Translations under genes and position numbers: made by a program | Notes under the pieces: generated by a model | The model's input: the letters and a program-made list of their open reading frames with translations, nothing else | What the model was told of the DNA's origin: nothing | Databases searched by the model: none | Shown here: piece by piece, positions 53,580-62,388 of the stretch | Position numbering within the stretch: position 1 is the stretch's first letter | Layout: every line of letters begins with the position of its first letter | Assembly: GCA_965227455.1 (NCBI GenBank) | Contig: OZ245752.1 | Span: forward strand, 4,030,001-4,094,000 | Source of the DNA: JABDIP01 sp965227455 | GTDB lineage: Bacteria > Pseudomonadota > Alphaproteobacteria > DSM-16000 > Inquilinaceae | DNA: 64,000 bases | Reading direction: 5' to 3'

Positions 53580-54092
53580 TTATTTCCGCCAACCCGACGA
53601 CATCGACTGCTCGGTGGTGCGGCCTTCCCGGTAGGCCTCGACGCGCTCCTTCAGCACGTCGTATTCCTCGCAGCCGAAGAAGCAGATGCTGTCGAGGGCA
53701 TCCAGATGCTCCTCGGCCTTCTCCAGATTGCCAGTCTCCAGATACAGCTCGCCGACATATTCATGGGCGCCGCGATGGCGCGAATCGATCGAGAGCGCCT
53801 TCTGGTAGTGCTCCAGGGCCACCGCATAGCGCTGCAGCTTGCGGTTTGCGTAGCCGAGATAGTTGAAGGCATCGGCGTTGTCCGGATCCTTCTCGGCCAC
53901 GGACAGCAGCAGGGGGATGGCGGCTTCGTAGTCGCCGGCCTCGATCTTCTGCACTGCCGTCGTGTAGTTCGGGTCGACGCGGCTGGAGGTGTCGTCTTCG
54001 TCGCCGCCGCCGGCACCGAGGGCGGGGCCGGCTGCCAGGGCGGCGATCGAGGCGGCGGCAATCAGGGTCAGGGCTGAATGTCTGATGGACAT
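53580..54092 (-). CDS. Periplasmic TPR-repeat protein
   Basis: A 170-residue exported protein. Signal peptide MSIRHSALTLIAAASIAALA ending at ALG, then acidic linker and TPR units with PDNADAFNYLGYANRKLQRY and ALEHYQKALSIDSRHRGAHE, followed by GNLEKAEEHLDALDSI and a cysteine pair CFFGCEEYDVLKERVEAYRE. GAGGATCCC precedes the ATG. Role unknown, probably a protein-protein adaptor. It is divergent from the ECF sigma gene. Confidence 0.8.
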   Translation of the reverse strand: MSIRHSALTLIAAASIAALAAGPALGAGGGDEDDTSSRVDPNYTTAVQKIEAGDYEAAIPLLLSVAEKDPDNADAFNYLGYANRKLQRYAVALEHYQKALSIDSRHRGAHEYVGELYLETGNLEKAEEHLDALDSICFFGCEEYDVLKERVEAYREGRTTEQSMSSGWRK

Positions 54093-54335
54093 GGGATCCT
54101 CGTTTCTGTCTGGCGGTCGATCCGCCGATCGTGATCGTGTTCCCTTCGCGGGATCTGTGGTCGACTGCCGCGGTCCACCGGATTATCCGGCCGACTGTCC
54201 GCCGCGTCACAGGTAGATACGAGCCTGCCTCTGCATCCGGTTTCACATTTTTCCCGTATGGTGTGGCAGCGATGCGGCGCTATTGTCCGCACAACCTTTC
54301 GGAGGGCCATCCGGCCCTGCAATTCTCGAGTGACT

Positions 54336-54893
54336 ATGGCGCAGGATTCACCGTCGGACCGGCTGGTTGCGCTTCTGGGGCGCTGCGCCGCGGAAGACCG
54401 TCGCGCATTCGACAGCCTGTATCATGCGGTGGCGCCGAAACTCTATGGCGTCGCCCTGCGTATATTGAATCGGAACAGCTGGGCGGAGGAAGCGCTGCAG
54501 GATGCGTTCGTAAATATCTGGCGACATGCCGGCCGCTACGATCCGGCACTGGGTCGGCCGATGACCTGGATGATCAACATCGTGCGCAACCGGGCTCTCG
54601 ACATACGCCGTAGCGCCGTCTACCGCACCGACGAGGTGGAATGGTCGGCGGATGAAGACCGCCGGCTGAGCGGCGACGATCCCTCGCATCTGGCCGAGAC
54701 CAACCAGGAGCTGGCGCGGGTGCTGCACTGCATGCGGGAACTGGCCGAGCCGCAGCAGCGCTGCATCCTGCTGATGTACCATCGCGGCCACACCGCCACC
54801 GAGGCCGCCGGCCATCTGGACCTGCCGGTCGGAACCGTCAAGACCTGGTGCCGGCGCGGGCTGATGGCGATCCGGGAATGCCTGGCGCGATGA
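54336..54893 (+). CDS. ECF-type RNA polymerase sigma factor
   Basis: A 185-residue sigma-70 family factor with regions 2 and 4 only. Region 2 reads FDSLYHAVAPKLYGVALRIL, EEALQDAFVNIWRHAGRYDP and PMTWMINIVRNRALDIRR; region 4 has ILLMYHRGHTATEAAGHLDL and PVGTVKTWCRRGLMAIRECL. The stop overlaps the start of the anti-sigma gene (ATGA). The start used is the ATG at 54336; a GTG at 54330 is possible. Confidence 0.92.
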   Translation: MAQDSPSDRLVALLGRCAAEDRRAFDSLYHAVAPKLYGVALRILNRNSWAEEALQDAFVNIWRHAGRYDPALGRPMTWMINIVRNRALDIRRSAVYRTDEVEWSADEDRRLSGDDPSHLAETNQELARVLHCMRELAEPQQRCILLMYHRGHTATEAAGHLDLPVGTVKTWCRRGLMAIRECLAR

Positions 54894-55672
54894 GATACGA
54901 CGATCCAGAACTCCAGGACCGGCTGGCGGCGCAATATGCGCTCGGCGCCCTGAGCGGCCTCACCCGCCGGCGGCTGGAGACGCTGATGGAGGACCGGCCG
55001 GAATGGCAGGCGCGGGTCGCCGCCTGGCAGGAACAGCTGGCGCCGCTGGCCGACACCGCGCCGCCGGTGGTGCCGCCAGCCTATGTGCTGAACGCCCTGC
55101 ATCGCCAGCTGTTCCACGGCCACAGCGAACGGCCGCGCGCCCGGACCTCCTGGTGGGATCGGTTGGCGCTCTGGCGCTGGACCGCCGGCGCCGCCCTGGC
55201 GGCCGCCGCGGCCCTGGTCGCCTATGTGGTCGTCGAACCCGGCCTGCTGGAGGAGACTCCGGTCGTCGCGGAACGCCAGATCTCGCCGAGCTATGTCGCC
55301 GTCCTGGCCGACGAGGCGAATACGCCCGGCATCGTGGTCACGGCCTTCAACAAGCCCTGGCGGCTGGCGGTCGAACCGCTGGAGGGCCTGACGGCGCCGC
55401 AGGGCGCGGTGCTGCAGATCTGGGCGGTGGAACGCGACACCGGCACCACGCGGCCCCTAGCCAAGCTGGCCGACCGGGAGCCGGCCCAGATGTCCATGTC
55501 CGAAGAGATGTGGTCGATGGTCAAGAATGCGGAATCGCTGGTGGTCAGCCTGGACGAGCCGGAGGCGGAGGCGCCGGGGCGGATCCTCTATGCCGGGCTG
55601 TGCATCCGGCTGGACGGCCCGCCGGAGCTGCAGTCAGGCTCGCCGCCCGGGCCGGAACGGGCGAACAACTAG
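54890..55672 (+). CDS. RskA-type anti-sigma factor, membrane-anchored
   Basis: A 260-residue protein. The cytoplasmic N-terminal part (LQDRLAAQYALGALSGLTRR, ETLMEDRPEWQARVAAWQEQ) binds the sigma factor, one membrane segment lies at WRWTAGAALAAAAALVAYVV, and the C-terminal domain with ISPSYVAVLADEANTPGIVV and PQGAVLQIWAVERDTGTTRP matches the RskA periplasmic domain. It is coupled to the sigma gene. The 3' end overlaps the convergent hydroxylase gene by 39 bases. Confidence 0.88.
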   Translation: MRYDDPELQDRLAAQYALGALSGLTRRRLETLMEDRPEWQARVAAWQEQLAPLADTAPPVVPPAYVLNALHRQLFHGHSERPRARTSWWDRLALWRWTAGAALAAAAALVAYVVVEPGLLEETPVVAERQISPSYVAVLADEANTPGIVVTAFNKPWRLAVEPLEGLTAPQGAVLQIWAVERDTGTTRPLAKLADREPAQMSMSEEMWSMVKNAESLVVSLDEPEAEAPGRILYAGLCIRLDGPPELQSGSPPGPERANN

Positions 55673-56425
55673 GTCAAGCCAGGCCCGCTCCGGCAGCCTT
55701 TCCACGCCGATCGGCATATCCTGGGTCCGCCGGGTGCGGCTGCGCGAGCCGAACAGCGGGTCCCAGAAGCTGAACAGCGTGCCGTAATTGCTGTCGGTGT
55801 CGGACCGCACGGCGTGGTGATGCACCCAATGGATCGAGGGGGTGATTATCACCCGCGACAGGGCCCGTTCCAGCCCTGCCGGCAGCCGCAGATTGGAATG
55901 GTGGAACAGGGCGGATGCCAGCACCACCGCCTCGAACACCACCACCGAAGTGAACGGGATATCCAGCACCACGATGATGACCGCCCGCGCCAGGGCGCTC
56001 AGCAATACCTCTCCGAAGTGGAAGCGCACGGCGCTGGTGGTGTCGAGGAAATGGTCGAGATGGTGGATCTCGTGGAAGCGCCACAGGAACGGCACCATAT
56101 GGTTGGCCCGGTGCCACCAATAGATCAGGAAATCCAGCACCAGCAGGTCGACCAGCAGCGCCGGCCAGCCGTCCCAGCCTTCCGGCCGCCAGCCCAGCGA
56201 ATGCGCGGCCGCCCAGAGCGAGACCGGGATGACGATCAGCGGCGACAGCCCGGTATTGACCAGCCAGAGCCCGACATTGCGCAGCAGCCGCTTCCAGCCC
56301 CAACGGCCGTCCTCGGTCGGCGCCGGCGCCGCCGGCATCAGCCGCTCCAGCACGAACAGCAGCAGCAGCCAGGCCGCCACCGCCGCGCCCTTGTATTGAA
56401 GCAATGCGCCGGCTGTATCTTCCAT
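55634..56425 (-). CDS. Sterol desaturase / fatty acid hydroxylase superfamily protein
   Basis: A 263-residue membrane di-iron enzyme. About four hydrophobic segments and the His clusters YWWHRANH, FHEIHHLDH and SIHWVHHHA, with FHHSNLRLP. These fit the fatty acid hydroxylase family. Likely hydroxylates a lipid; substrate unknown. Its 3' end overlaps the anti-sigma gene in the opposite direction. The upstream region to the MarR gene contains a large palindrome. Confidence 0.87.
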   Translation of the reverse strand: MEDTAGALLQYKGAAVAAWLLLLFVLERLMPAAPAPTEDGRWGWKRLLRNVGLWLVNTGLSPLIVIPVSLWAAAHSLGWRPEGWDGWPALLVDLLVLDFLIYWWHRANHMVPFLWRFHEIHHLDHFLDTTSAVRFHFGEVLLSALARAVIIVVLDIPFTSVVVFEAVVLASALFHHSNLRLPAGLERALSRVIITPSIHWVHHHAVRSDTDSNYGTLFSFWDPLFGSRSRTRRTQDMPIGVERLPERAWLDLVVRPFRPGRRA

Positions 56426-56508
56426 CGCTAATATATGGCCGCAAGGTGCGGTCGCGCCAAGCGCGGCCGCGTCATGTTCACGCGCCTGTCATCTTGTCAA
56501 TTCGCTCG

Positions 56509-56542
56509 TGTGCAAATCGCTTGTATACAAGATATTTGCACA
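56509..56542. promoter_or_regulatory. 34-bp palindromic operator upstream of a marR gene
   Basis: TGTGCAAAT at 56509 is inverted as ATTTGCACA ending at 56542, and the centre is CTTGTATACAAG, itself a perfect palindrome; only two spacer bases on each side break the symmetry. It lies between the divergent hydroxylase and MarR genes, 45 bases before the MarR start, so it is probably the MarR binding site for autoregulation and may also control the hydroxylase. Confidence 0.75.
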
Positions 56543-56586
56543 CTAGACTCTGGGCCTACCCGCTGGTGGCAACCGAGGAACATGGC

Positions 56587-57009
56587 GTGGAACAGGTGGA
56601 GGACTGCATCAGCTTCCTGGTCGGCAAGGCGGCCCAGCAGGTGACCCGGCGGGCTCGCGAGCGGCTCGCAGCGCACGGCGTCACACCGACCCAATACGCT
56701 GTGTTGAAGGTGTTGTGGCAGGAGGACGGGCGCAGCGGCGCGGAATTGAGCGAGCGTCTGGTCATCGACAGCGCGACGGTGACCGGAGTCATCGACCGGC
56801 TTGAATCCGCCGAGTTGCTGGAGCGCCGCAGCGATGCCGCAGACCGTCGCATTCAAAGGCTTTACCTCACCGCAACCGGCCGGTCGCTTCGGCAACCGCT
56901 CGATGCAGCCATGGACCAGCTGAATGCCGATGCCCGGGCGGTCATCGGCGATCGCACGGACCCGGTATGGCAGGGCTTGAAGCGGTTGGGCAACGCCACG
57001 CATTGGTGA
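56587..57009 (+). CDS. MarR-family transcriptional regulator
   Basis: A 140-residue winged-helix regulator. The DNA-binding part reads PTQYAVLKVLWQEDGRSGAE, LSERLVIDSATVTGVIDRLE and LLERRSDAADRRIQRLYLTA. A GTG at 56587 with GAGGA about 9 bases upstream is the most likely start; the longer frame would read through the palindrome. It is followed by a DUF2000 gene 10 bases later. Ligand unknown. Confidence 0.88.
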   Translation: MEQVEDCISFLVGKAAQQVTRRARERLAAHGVTPTQYAVLKVLWQEDGRSGAELSERLVIDSATVTGVIDRLESAELLERRSDAADRRIQRLYLTATGRSLRQPLDAAMDQLNADARAVIGDRTDPVWQGLKRLGNATHW

Positions 57010-57019
57010 CCGGGCGCCC

Positions 57020-57427
57020 ATGTTCGATACCAAGATCGCCATCGTCGTGCGGCACGACCTCGCCGATTGGCAGAAACTGAACGTCACCGCGTTCCTGACC
57101 AGCGGCGTTGTCGGCAGCGACAACACATTGTTGGGAGAGGTCTACCAGGATGCGGACGGCAATCGATACAATCCGCTGGTCATTCAGCCGATGATCGTGC
57201 TGAGCGCCGATGCGCCGGGTATGGAGAAGATATTCCGCCGCGCACGGAACCGCGGAGCGCGCCTGTCAATTTATATCCGCGACATGTTTGAGACCGGCCA
57301 TGATGCGGCGAACCGGCAAGCGGTCCGGCGTTACCGGCCGGAGGAGATGGACGTCGTGGGCCTGGCGCTTCGCGACGAGCGGAAGCTGGTCGACAAGATT
57401 ACCAAGGGGGCGAAGCTGCACCGTTAG
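57020..57427 (+). CDS. DUF2000 family protein, co-transcribed with marR
   Basis: A 135-residue protein, MFDTKIAIVVRHDLADWQKL, with QPMIVLSADAPGMEKIFRRA and GLALRDERKLVDKITKGAKL. The family has a peptidyl-tRNA hydrolase II-like fold; its function is not known. It starts 10 bases after the MarR gene, which probably regulates it as well as itself. Confidence 0.82.
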   Translation: MFDTKIAIVVRHDLADWQKLNVTAFLTSGVVGSDNTLLGEVYQDADGNRYNPLVIQPMIVLSADAPGMEKIFRRARNRGARLSIYIRDMFETGHDAANRQAVRRYRPEEMDVVGLALRDERKLVDKITKGAKLHR

Positions 57428-57478
57428 AGGTCCGGTCTCTGCAACAGGCGGCCAACCGCGGTCGCCCCTGCCATGGCA

Positions 57479-57958
57479 TTACCGGCTGCCCACCCGGCGC
57501 AGCAGCGAGATCAGCGTGGATTGTTCCGCGTCGCTCAAGGCGCTGGCGATGTTGGCCTCGTGCTCACGCAGCCGCGGCAAGATGTCGGCCATGATCTTCT
57601 TGCCATGGGCGCTGAGCCTCAGCGCATAGGAGCGCCGGTCGTTGGGCGACGGCGCCCGGACCACCAGGTCGCGGCCTTCCAAACGGTCGATCACCGCCAC
57701 CATGGTGGACCGGTCGATGCCCAGCGCCGTGCCCAGATCGCTCTGGCTCAGGCCCTCATTCTCGTTGATCAGGGTCAGCACGCCGAACTGGCCCGGAGTC
57801 AGGTCGAACGGCGCCATGGTCGTCTGGAAGTTCTGGAAGACTTTGAGCTGGGCCCGCCTGAGATTGTATCCGATCAGCGACGGCAGGACGCCGTAATCGA
57901 TCTCGGCACCCCGGCCGCGCCGCGCGCCGTGGGAGTCGGAAGGGTCTGGTCTGGCCAC
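57479..57958 (-). CDS. Second MarR-family transcriptional regulator
   Basis: A 159-residue regulator: VFQNFQTTMAPFDLTPGQFG, LTLINENEGLSQSDLGTALG, IDRSTMVAVIDRLEGRDLVV and RAPSPNDRRSYALRLSAHGK (wing). The start is a GTG at 57958 with AAAGG about 10 bases before it. It belongs to a different branch from the MarR at 56.6 kb. It is in the same orientation as the TRAP transporter genes upstream, 133 bases from dctM, so it could regulate them or aromatic metabolism; context only. Confidence 0.87.
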   Translation of the reverse strand: MARPDPSDSHGARRGRGAEIDYGVLPSLIGYNLRRAQLKVFQNFQTTMAPFDLTPGQFGVLTLINENEGLSQSDLGTALGIDRSTMVAVIDRLEGRDLVVRAPSPNDRRSYALRLSAHGKKIMADILPRLREHEANIASALSDAEQSTLISLLRRVGSR

Positions 57959-58091
57959 AACGGAACCTTTGTTGGTTTGGGCGCACGGGGCGTGTTTTTC
58001 ACAACTATAGCGAATCTGCCGCTCAAACCAAGGGGTTAGCGAAGGTGAATGAGGCGGGACCGATACCGTGCCCGGTCCGGTCCGGCCGGGG

Positions 58092-59411
58092 TCAGGCCAA
58101 GAGCCGCACCAGACCCAGGGTGATGACCGGAAAAGCGATGAGGATCGCCACCCGCACCACATCGGAGATCAGGAAAGGCAGAACCCCGCGGAAACTCTCC
58201 AGCATCGGCACATCGCGGGCAATGGCATTGATGATGAAGACGTTCATGCCCACCGGCGGCGTGATCAGCCCGACCTCCACCACGATGACCGCGATGATGC
58301 CGAACCAGATGGCGGTCTCCTCGGGGCTCAGGCCGAAATCCATGCCCACGATGATCGGGAAGAAGATCGGCACGGTCAGCAGGATCATGCTGAGGCTGTC
58401 CATCACGCAGCCCAGCGCCAGATAGGCCAGCAGCATCACCGTCAGCACCAGCATCGGCGGCAGGCCGCTGGCGCCGATCGCCTCCGACGCCACCTGCGGC
58501 AGCTGGGTCAGCGCCAGGAACACGTTGAAGATCGAGGCGCCGAGCAGGATCAGGAAGATCATGCCGGTCGCCGTCGCCGTGCCCTTCAGGCAGTCGACCA
58601 GGCCGGACAGCCGCATGCCGCCATGGAACACCGCCAGCAGCCCGGTGCCGAACGCGCCGACGGCCGCCCCCTCGGTCGGGGTGAACCAGCCGAGATAGAT
58701 GCCGCCGATCACCGCCAGGAAGATCGCCAGTACCGGCAGCACCTCGGGCAGGCTGCCAAGCCGCTCGAGGATCGGCACCCGCGGCCGCGCCGGCCCGTCC
58801 TCGGGGCGGAAGCGGACATAGACGGCGATCGCCAGGATGTAGCCGAGTGCCGCCAGGAAGCCGGGAATGAAGGCGGCGATGAACATCTTGGCGATGTTCT
58901 GCTCGGTCAGGATGGCGTAGATCACCAGGATCACCGAGGGCGGGATCAGGATGCCCAGGGTGCCGCCGGCGGCCAGCGATCCGGTGGCCAGCGCGCCGGA
59001 ATACTTGTAGCGCCGCATCTCCGGCAGGGCGACCTGGGCCATGGTGGCGGCGGTCGCCAGGGAGGAGCCGCAGATCGCCCCGAAGCCGGCGCAGGCGCCG
59101 ACCCCGGCCATGGCGATGCCGCCCCGGTAATGGCCCAGCCAGACATTGGCGGCATTGAACAGGGCCCGGCTCATCCCCGCCTTGGTGGCGAACTGCCCCA
59201 TCAGCAGGAACAGCGGGATGACCGAGAGCGAATAGTTGGAGAACTGGACGAAGGCCGCGGTCTTCAGATAGGCCAGCAACGGCGTCCAGCCGCGCAGGAA
59301 CACGTAGCCGCCGATCCCCACGACCAGCATGGCGACCCCGATCGGCATCCTCAGCGCCAGCAGCAGCAGCAGGATGGCGAAGGCGACCGCGCCCAGCTCT
59401 ATGCCGGTCAC
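58092..59411 (-). CDS. TRAP transporter large membrane subunit (DctM)
   Basis: A 439-residue permease of the DctM family with about 12 hydrophobic segments. GAVAFAILLLLLALRMPIGV at the start, ACAGFGAICGSSLATAATMA (the conserved GxxxGS region) and YLALGCVMDSLSMILLTVPI. A GTG start overlaps the stop of the small subunit gene as GTGA. It uses the sodium or proton gradient to import the solute bound by the DctP protein. Solute unknown. Confidence 0.93.
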   Translation of the reverse strand: MTGIELGAVAFAILLLLLALRMPIGVAMLVVGIGGYVFLRGWTPLLAYLKTAAFVQFSNYSLSVIPLFLLMGQFATKAGMSRALFNAANVWLGHYRGGIAMAGVGACAGFGAICGSSLATAATMAQVALPEMRRYKYSGALATGSLAAGGTLGILIPPSVILVIYAILTEQNIAKMFIAAFIPGFLAALGYILAIAVYVRFRPEDGPARPRVPILERLGSLPEVLPVLAIFLAVIGGIYLGWFTPTEGAAVGAFGTGLLAVFHGGMRLSGLVDCLKGTATATGMIFLILLGASIFNVFLALTQLPQVASEAIGASGLPPMLVLTVMLLAYLALGCVMDSLSMILLTVPIFFPIIVGMDFGLSPEETAIWFGIIAVIVVEVGLITPPVGMNVFIINAIARDVPMLESFRGVLPFLISDVVRVAILIAFPVITLGLVRLLA

Positions 59412-59983
59412 AGGCGCCCCTTCCCCAGGCCGGCGGTCTCGACCGTGCGCCGCCAGGTGGTGTAGGCGCAGACGATGGTCAGCAGCACCATGGCGGCGAC
59501 AGCCGGCACATAACCCCACCAGACCGGCACCCTCAGCACCATGGTGGTCTCGCCATAGCGCTGCAGATCCTCCCCGCCCAGCACCAGGCGCCAGGTCAGG
59601 GTGGCGGCGATCAGGGTGAAGACGGCATCGGAAACGGCCGCCAGGAAGGACTTCAGCCGGGGCCCGGCCTTGGCGGTGAAGAAATCCACCAGCACATTGC
59701 CGCCGACGATCTGGCAATAGGGCAGGAAGGCGAAGACCGCCACCGCGCAGCCGAGCTCGACCAGCTCGAAGTCGCCGGTGACCGGCCCGGCCAGGCTGAA
59801 GACCGGCAGGTCGTTCAGCCAGTCGGTGCCGGCGATCTGGCGGCCGATGATGCTCCAGACCGTGATGATCGTGAGGGCGACCAGCACCGCGCCGCCGAAG
59901 ACGGCCACCGCTTCGCAGACGCGATACAGCACCCGGCCGACCGGGTCGGTCGGCCTTGGAGAGCCGGATTCGGGTTCATCCAT
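59408..59983 (-). CDS. TRAP transporter small membrane subunit (DctQ)
   Basis: A 191-residue protein with four hydrophobic segments, including VFGGAVLVALTIITVWSIIG and AVAVFAFLPYCQIVGGNVLV, the latter being the DctQ signature region with NVLVDFFT. The ATG at 59983 opens MDEPESGSPRPTDPVGRVLY. It lies 37 bases after dctP and is coupled to dctM. Confidence 0.92.
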   Translation of the reverse strand: MDEPESGSPRPTDPVGRVLYRVCEAVAVFGGAVLVALTIITVWSIIGRQIAGTDWLNDLPVFSLAGPVTGDFELVELGCAVAVFAFLPYCQIVGGNVLVDFFTAKAGPRLKSFLAAVSDAVFTLIAATLTWRLVLGGEDLQRYGETTMVLRVPVWWGYVPAVAAMVLLTIVCAYTTWRRTVETAGLGKGRL

Positions 59984-60020
59984 GCGGTTCGCCGCCCCGC
60001 TTCCCGCGGCCTTCGCGCCG

Positions 60021-61070
60021 TCAGTTGCCCTCGCTGTATTTCGAGACCAGCCCGCGGGCCTCTTCCAGCAGGGCTGCGCCGTCCAGTCCGCGGCTGTCGG
60101 TCTCGGCGAGCCAGTCGGCAATCACCGGGGCGGTCGCCAACTTCCAGCGCTCGATCTCGTCCTCGCTCAACGCGGCAAAGGCGTTGCCCGCCTCTTCCGC
60201 CGCCTGCCGGCCGGGCACCTCCGCCGCGTCCCAGACGCCGCCGATCTCCTTGGCCAGCGCCAGCCCGGAATTGGCGTCGATCACCGCCTGCAGGTCCGCC
60301 GGCATCGACTCATAGACGTCCTTGTTCATGGCGAACAGGAAGACCGCCGTGTAGAAACCTCGCTCGCCTTGGATTTCCGTGTGGTTGTCCACCAGCTCCG
60401 CGACCCTGAGCGGGCGCGCCACCTCCCAAGGGATCACCGTGGCGTCGACCACGCCCCGGGATAGGGCCTCGGGCACCTGCGGCACCGGCATGCCGACCGG
60501 CACGGCGCCAAGCCGCTCCAGGGCGCTGTTGATGACCCGGGTCGGCGCGCGCACCTTCAACCCGTCGAGATCCTCCAGGGATTCCACCGACTGGCCGTTG
60601 ATGTGGAAGACGCCGGGCGCATGCACATGCAGCATCAGCACATGCACATCGGCGAATTCCTCCGCCAGATTGCGCTCGTAGAACTCCTGCACCGCCTGGC
60701 TGGTGGCCTCGGCGGAGGCGGCCATGAAGGGCAGCTCGAAGACCTCGACGGTCGGGAAGCGGCCCGGCGTATAGCCCGGCAGGGTCCAGACCACGTCCAC
60801 GACGCCGTCGCGGACCTGGTCGAACAGGCTCGGCGGGGCGCCGCCCAGCTGCATCGCCGGATAGATTTCCACCGCGATGCGGCCGTCGGACTGCGCCGTC
60901 ACCCGTTCCGCCCAGGGCGCGATGAACTCGGCATGCGCCACCGAGGGCGGCGGCAGGAAATGATGGACGCGCAGGGTGACCTCCTGCGCCGATGCCGCGC
61001 TGGTGCCGAAGGCCGCGGCGCCGACCGCCATTGCCGCCAGCCACCGTCGTGATCCGGTCCCGATTTCCAA
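60021..61070 (-). CDS. TRAP transporter substrate-binding protein (DctP)
   Basis: A 349-residue periplasmic binding protein. TTG start at 61070 with GGGAGGACAGGC before it. Signal peptide ends at SAASAQ. Typical blocks: LRVHHFLPPPSVAHAEFIAP, GRIAVEIYPAMQLGG, LDGLKVRAPTRVINSALERL and GVVDATVIPWEV. The conserved ligand Arg is in KVRAPTR. Ligand class cannot be assigned with confidence; organic acids are commonest in this family. Confidence 0.92.
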   Translation of the reverse strand: MEIGTGSRRWLAAMAVGAAAFGTSAASAQEVTLRVHHFLPPPSVAHAEFIAPWAERVTAQSDGRIAVEIYPAMQLGGAPPSLFDQVRDGVVDVVWTLPGYTPGRFPTVEVFELPFMAASAEATSQAVQEFYERNLAEEFADVHVLMLHVHAPGVFHINGQSVESLEDLDGLKVRAPTRVINSALERLGAVPVGMPVPQVPEALSRGVVDATVIPWEVARPLRVAELVDNHTEIQGERGFYTAVFLFAMNKDVYESMPADLQAVIDANSGLALAKEIGGVWDAAEVPGRQAAEEAGNAFAALSEDEIERWKLATAPVIADWLAETDSRGLDGAALLEEARGLVSKYSEGN

Positions 61071-61207
61071 AGCCTGTCCTCCCCTCGCAGTCGCATACCC
61101 GGCACCGCTTTCGGCGCCCTTGGTCTTGCGCTATATAGCCATCCCCTCCGGCCGGCGCGCAACACTGGTGACACGCCATCGCGCCGCTTCCTGCGATCCC
61201 TGACGAC

Positions 61208-61528
61208 GTGGCCCGCATGACCGATCTGGTGACTATCGAACAATGGCCGCGCCCGGTGCGGGTCGGGCCCGGCCGGACCATCCTGGCGGCGGCGATGGCC
61301 ATGGGCGTTCCCTACCCCCATGGCTGCCGGTCGGGCAATTGCGGCGCCTGCAAATCGCGGCTGGTTTCCGGCGCGGTCGAGATGGCGCCCTATTCGGACT
61401 ATGCGCTGAGCGCTGCGGAGCGGGCCGAGGGCTACATCCTGGCCTGTCGCGCCGCGCCGCTTGGCGATTGCACCGTCGCCTGGCGGGACATCGACCTGAC
61501 GGCCGGCAACCGCAACAGGCAATCATGA
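61208..61528 (+). CDS. Plant-type 2Fe-2S ferredoxin
   Basis: A 106-residue protein. Cluster ligands C40-x4-C45-x2-C48 in HGCRSGNCGACKSRL and the distal Cys in YILACRAAP. The pattern with NCGACK is the domain used by multicomponent reductases (for example CDP-6-deoxy reductase or toluate dioxygenase reductase), but here it stands alone. Starts at GTG 61208 or ATG 61217. It is divergent from the TRAP binding protein and has no obvious partner nearby. Confidence 0.85.
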   Translation: MARMTDLVTIEQWPRPVRVGPGRTILAAAMAMGVPYPHGCRSGNCGACKSRLVSGAVEMAPYSDYALSAAERAEGYILACRAAPLGDCTVAWRDIDLTAGNRNRQS

Positions 61529-61591
61529 GTTCGGGCCGGTCCAGACGATCGGCTAGACTGCAATCGACACCCTATCGAATCGGAATCTCCC

Positions 61592-62386
61592 TTGCGCATC
61601 GCCACCTGGAACATCAACTCGGTCCGTCTGCGGCAGGAGCTGGTCCTGCGCCTGATCGACGAATACGCCCCTGACATCCTGTGCCTGCAGGAGACCAAAT
61701 GCCCGGACGAGCTGTTCCCCCGCCAGCCGTTCGAGGACAAGGGCTATGCCGACATCGCGCTCGCCGGCATGAAGGGCTACAACGGCGTCGCCATCCTCTC
61801 CCGCCTGCCCTTCGACGCGCAGGAAGTCCAGCATTGGTGCGGCCGGGAGGATTGCCGGCACGTCATGGCGCGGCTGCAGGACGGCACCGAGATCCACAAT
61901 CTCTACGTCCCGGCCGGCGGCGACATCCCGGACCCGGACAAGAACGAGAAATTCGCCCACAAGCTCCAGTTCCTGGACGAGATGACCGCCTGGTGGCTGG
62001 CGGCGCGGGAGGCGGACACGCCGATGATCGTGGTCGGCGATCTGAACATCGCGCCGCTGGAGCACGATGTCTGGTCGCACAAGCAGCTGCTGGACGTGGT
62101 CAGCCATACGCCGATCGAGGTGGACAAGCTGACCGCCATGCAGAAGTCCCTCGGCTGGGTCGACGCGGTGCGCCATTTCGTGCCGGCGGAGGAGAAGCTG
62201 TATTCCTGGTGGAGCTATCGGGCGAAGGATTGGGAGGCTTCCGATCGCGGCCGCCGCCTGGACCATATCTGGGTCACGCCGCCGCTGGCCGGGTCGTTGA
62301 GCGACGCCAGGATCGAGAAGCAGGCTCGTGGCTGGGAGCCGAAACCCTCCGACCACGCCCCAGTCTGGGTGGATCTGGAGATCTGA
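61592..62386 (+). CDS. xth: Exonuclease III
   Basis: A 264-residue AP endonuclease/3' exonuclease for base-excision repair. Opens MRIATWNINSVRLRQELVLR (Asn ligand) and has ILCLQETKC (metal Glu), NLYVPAGGDIPDPDKNEKF, VVGDLNIAPLEHDVW (Asp/Asn), GRRLDHIWVTPPL and KPSDHAPVWVDL (catalytic His). The start is a TTG at 61592. It closes the ftsK-lolA-xth order common in alphaproteobacteria, although here several genes intervene. Confidence 0.94.
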   Translation: MRIATWNINSVRLRQELVLRLIDEYAPDILCLQETKCPDELFPRQPFEDKGYADIALAGMKGYNGVAILSRLPFDAQEVQHWCGREDCRHVMARLQDGTEIHNLYVPAGGDIPDPDKNEKFAHKLQFLDEMTAWWLAAREADTPMIVVGDLNIAPLEHDVWSHKQLLDVVSHTPIEVDKLTAMQKSLGWVDAVRHFVPAEEKLYSWWSYRAKDWEASDRGRRLDHIWVTPPLAGSLSDARIEKQARGWEPKPSDHAPVWVDLEI

Positions 62387-62388
62387 AG

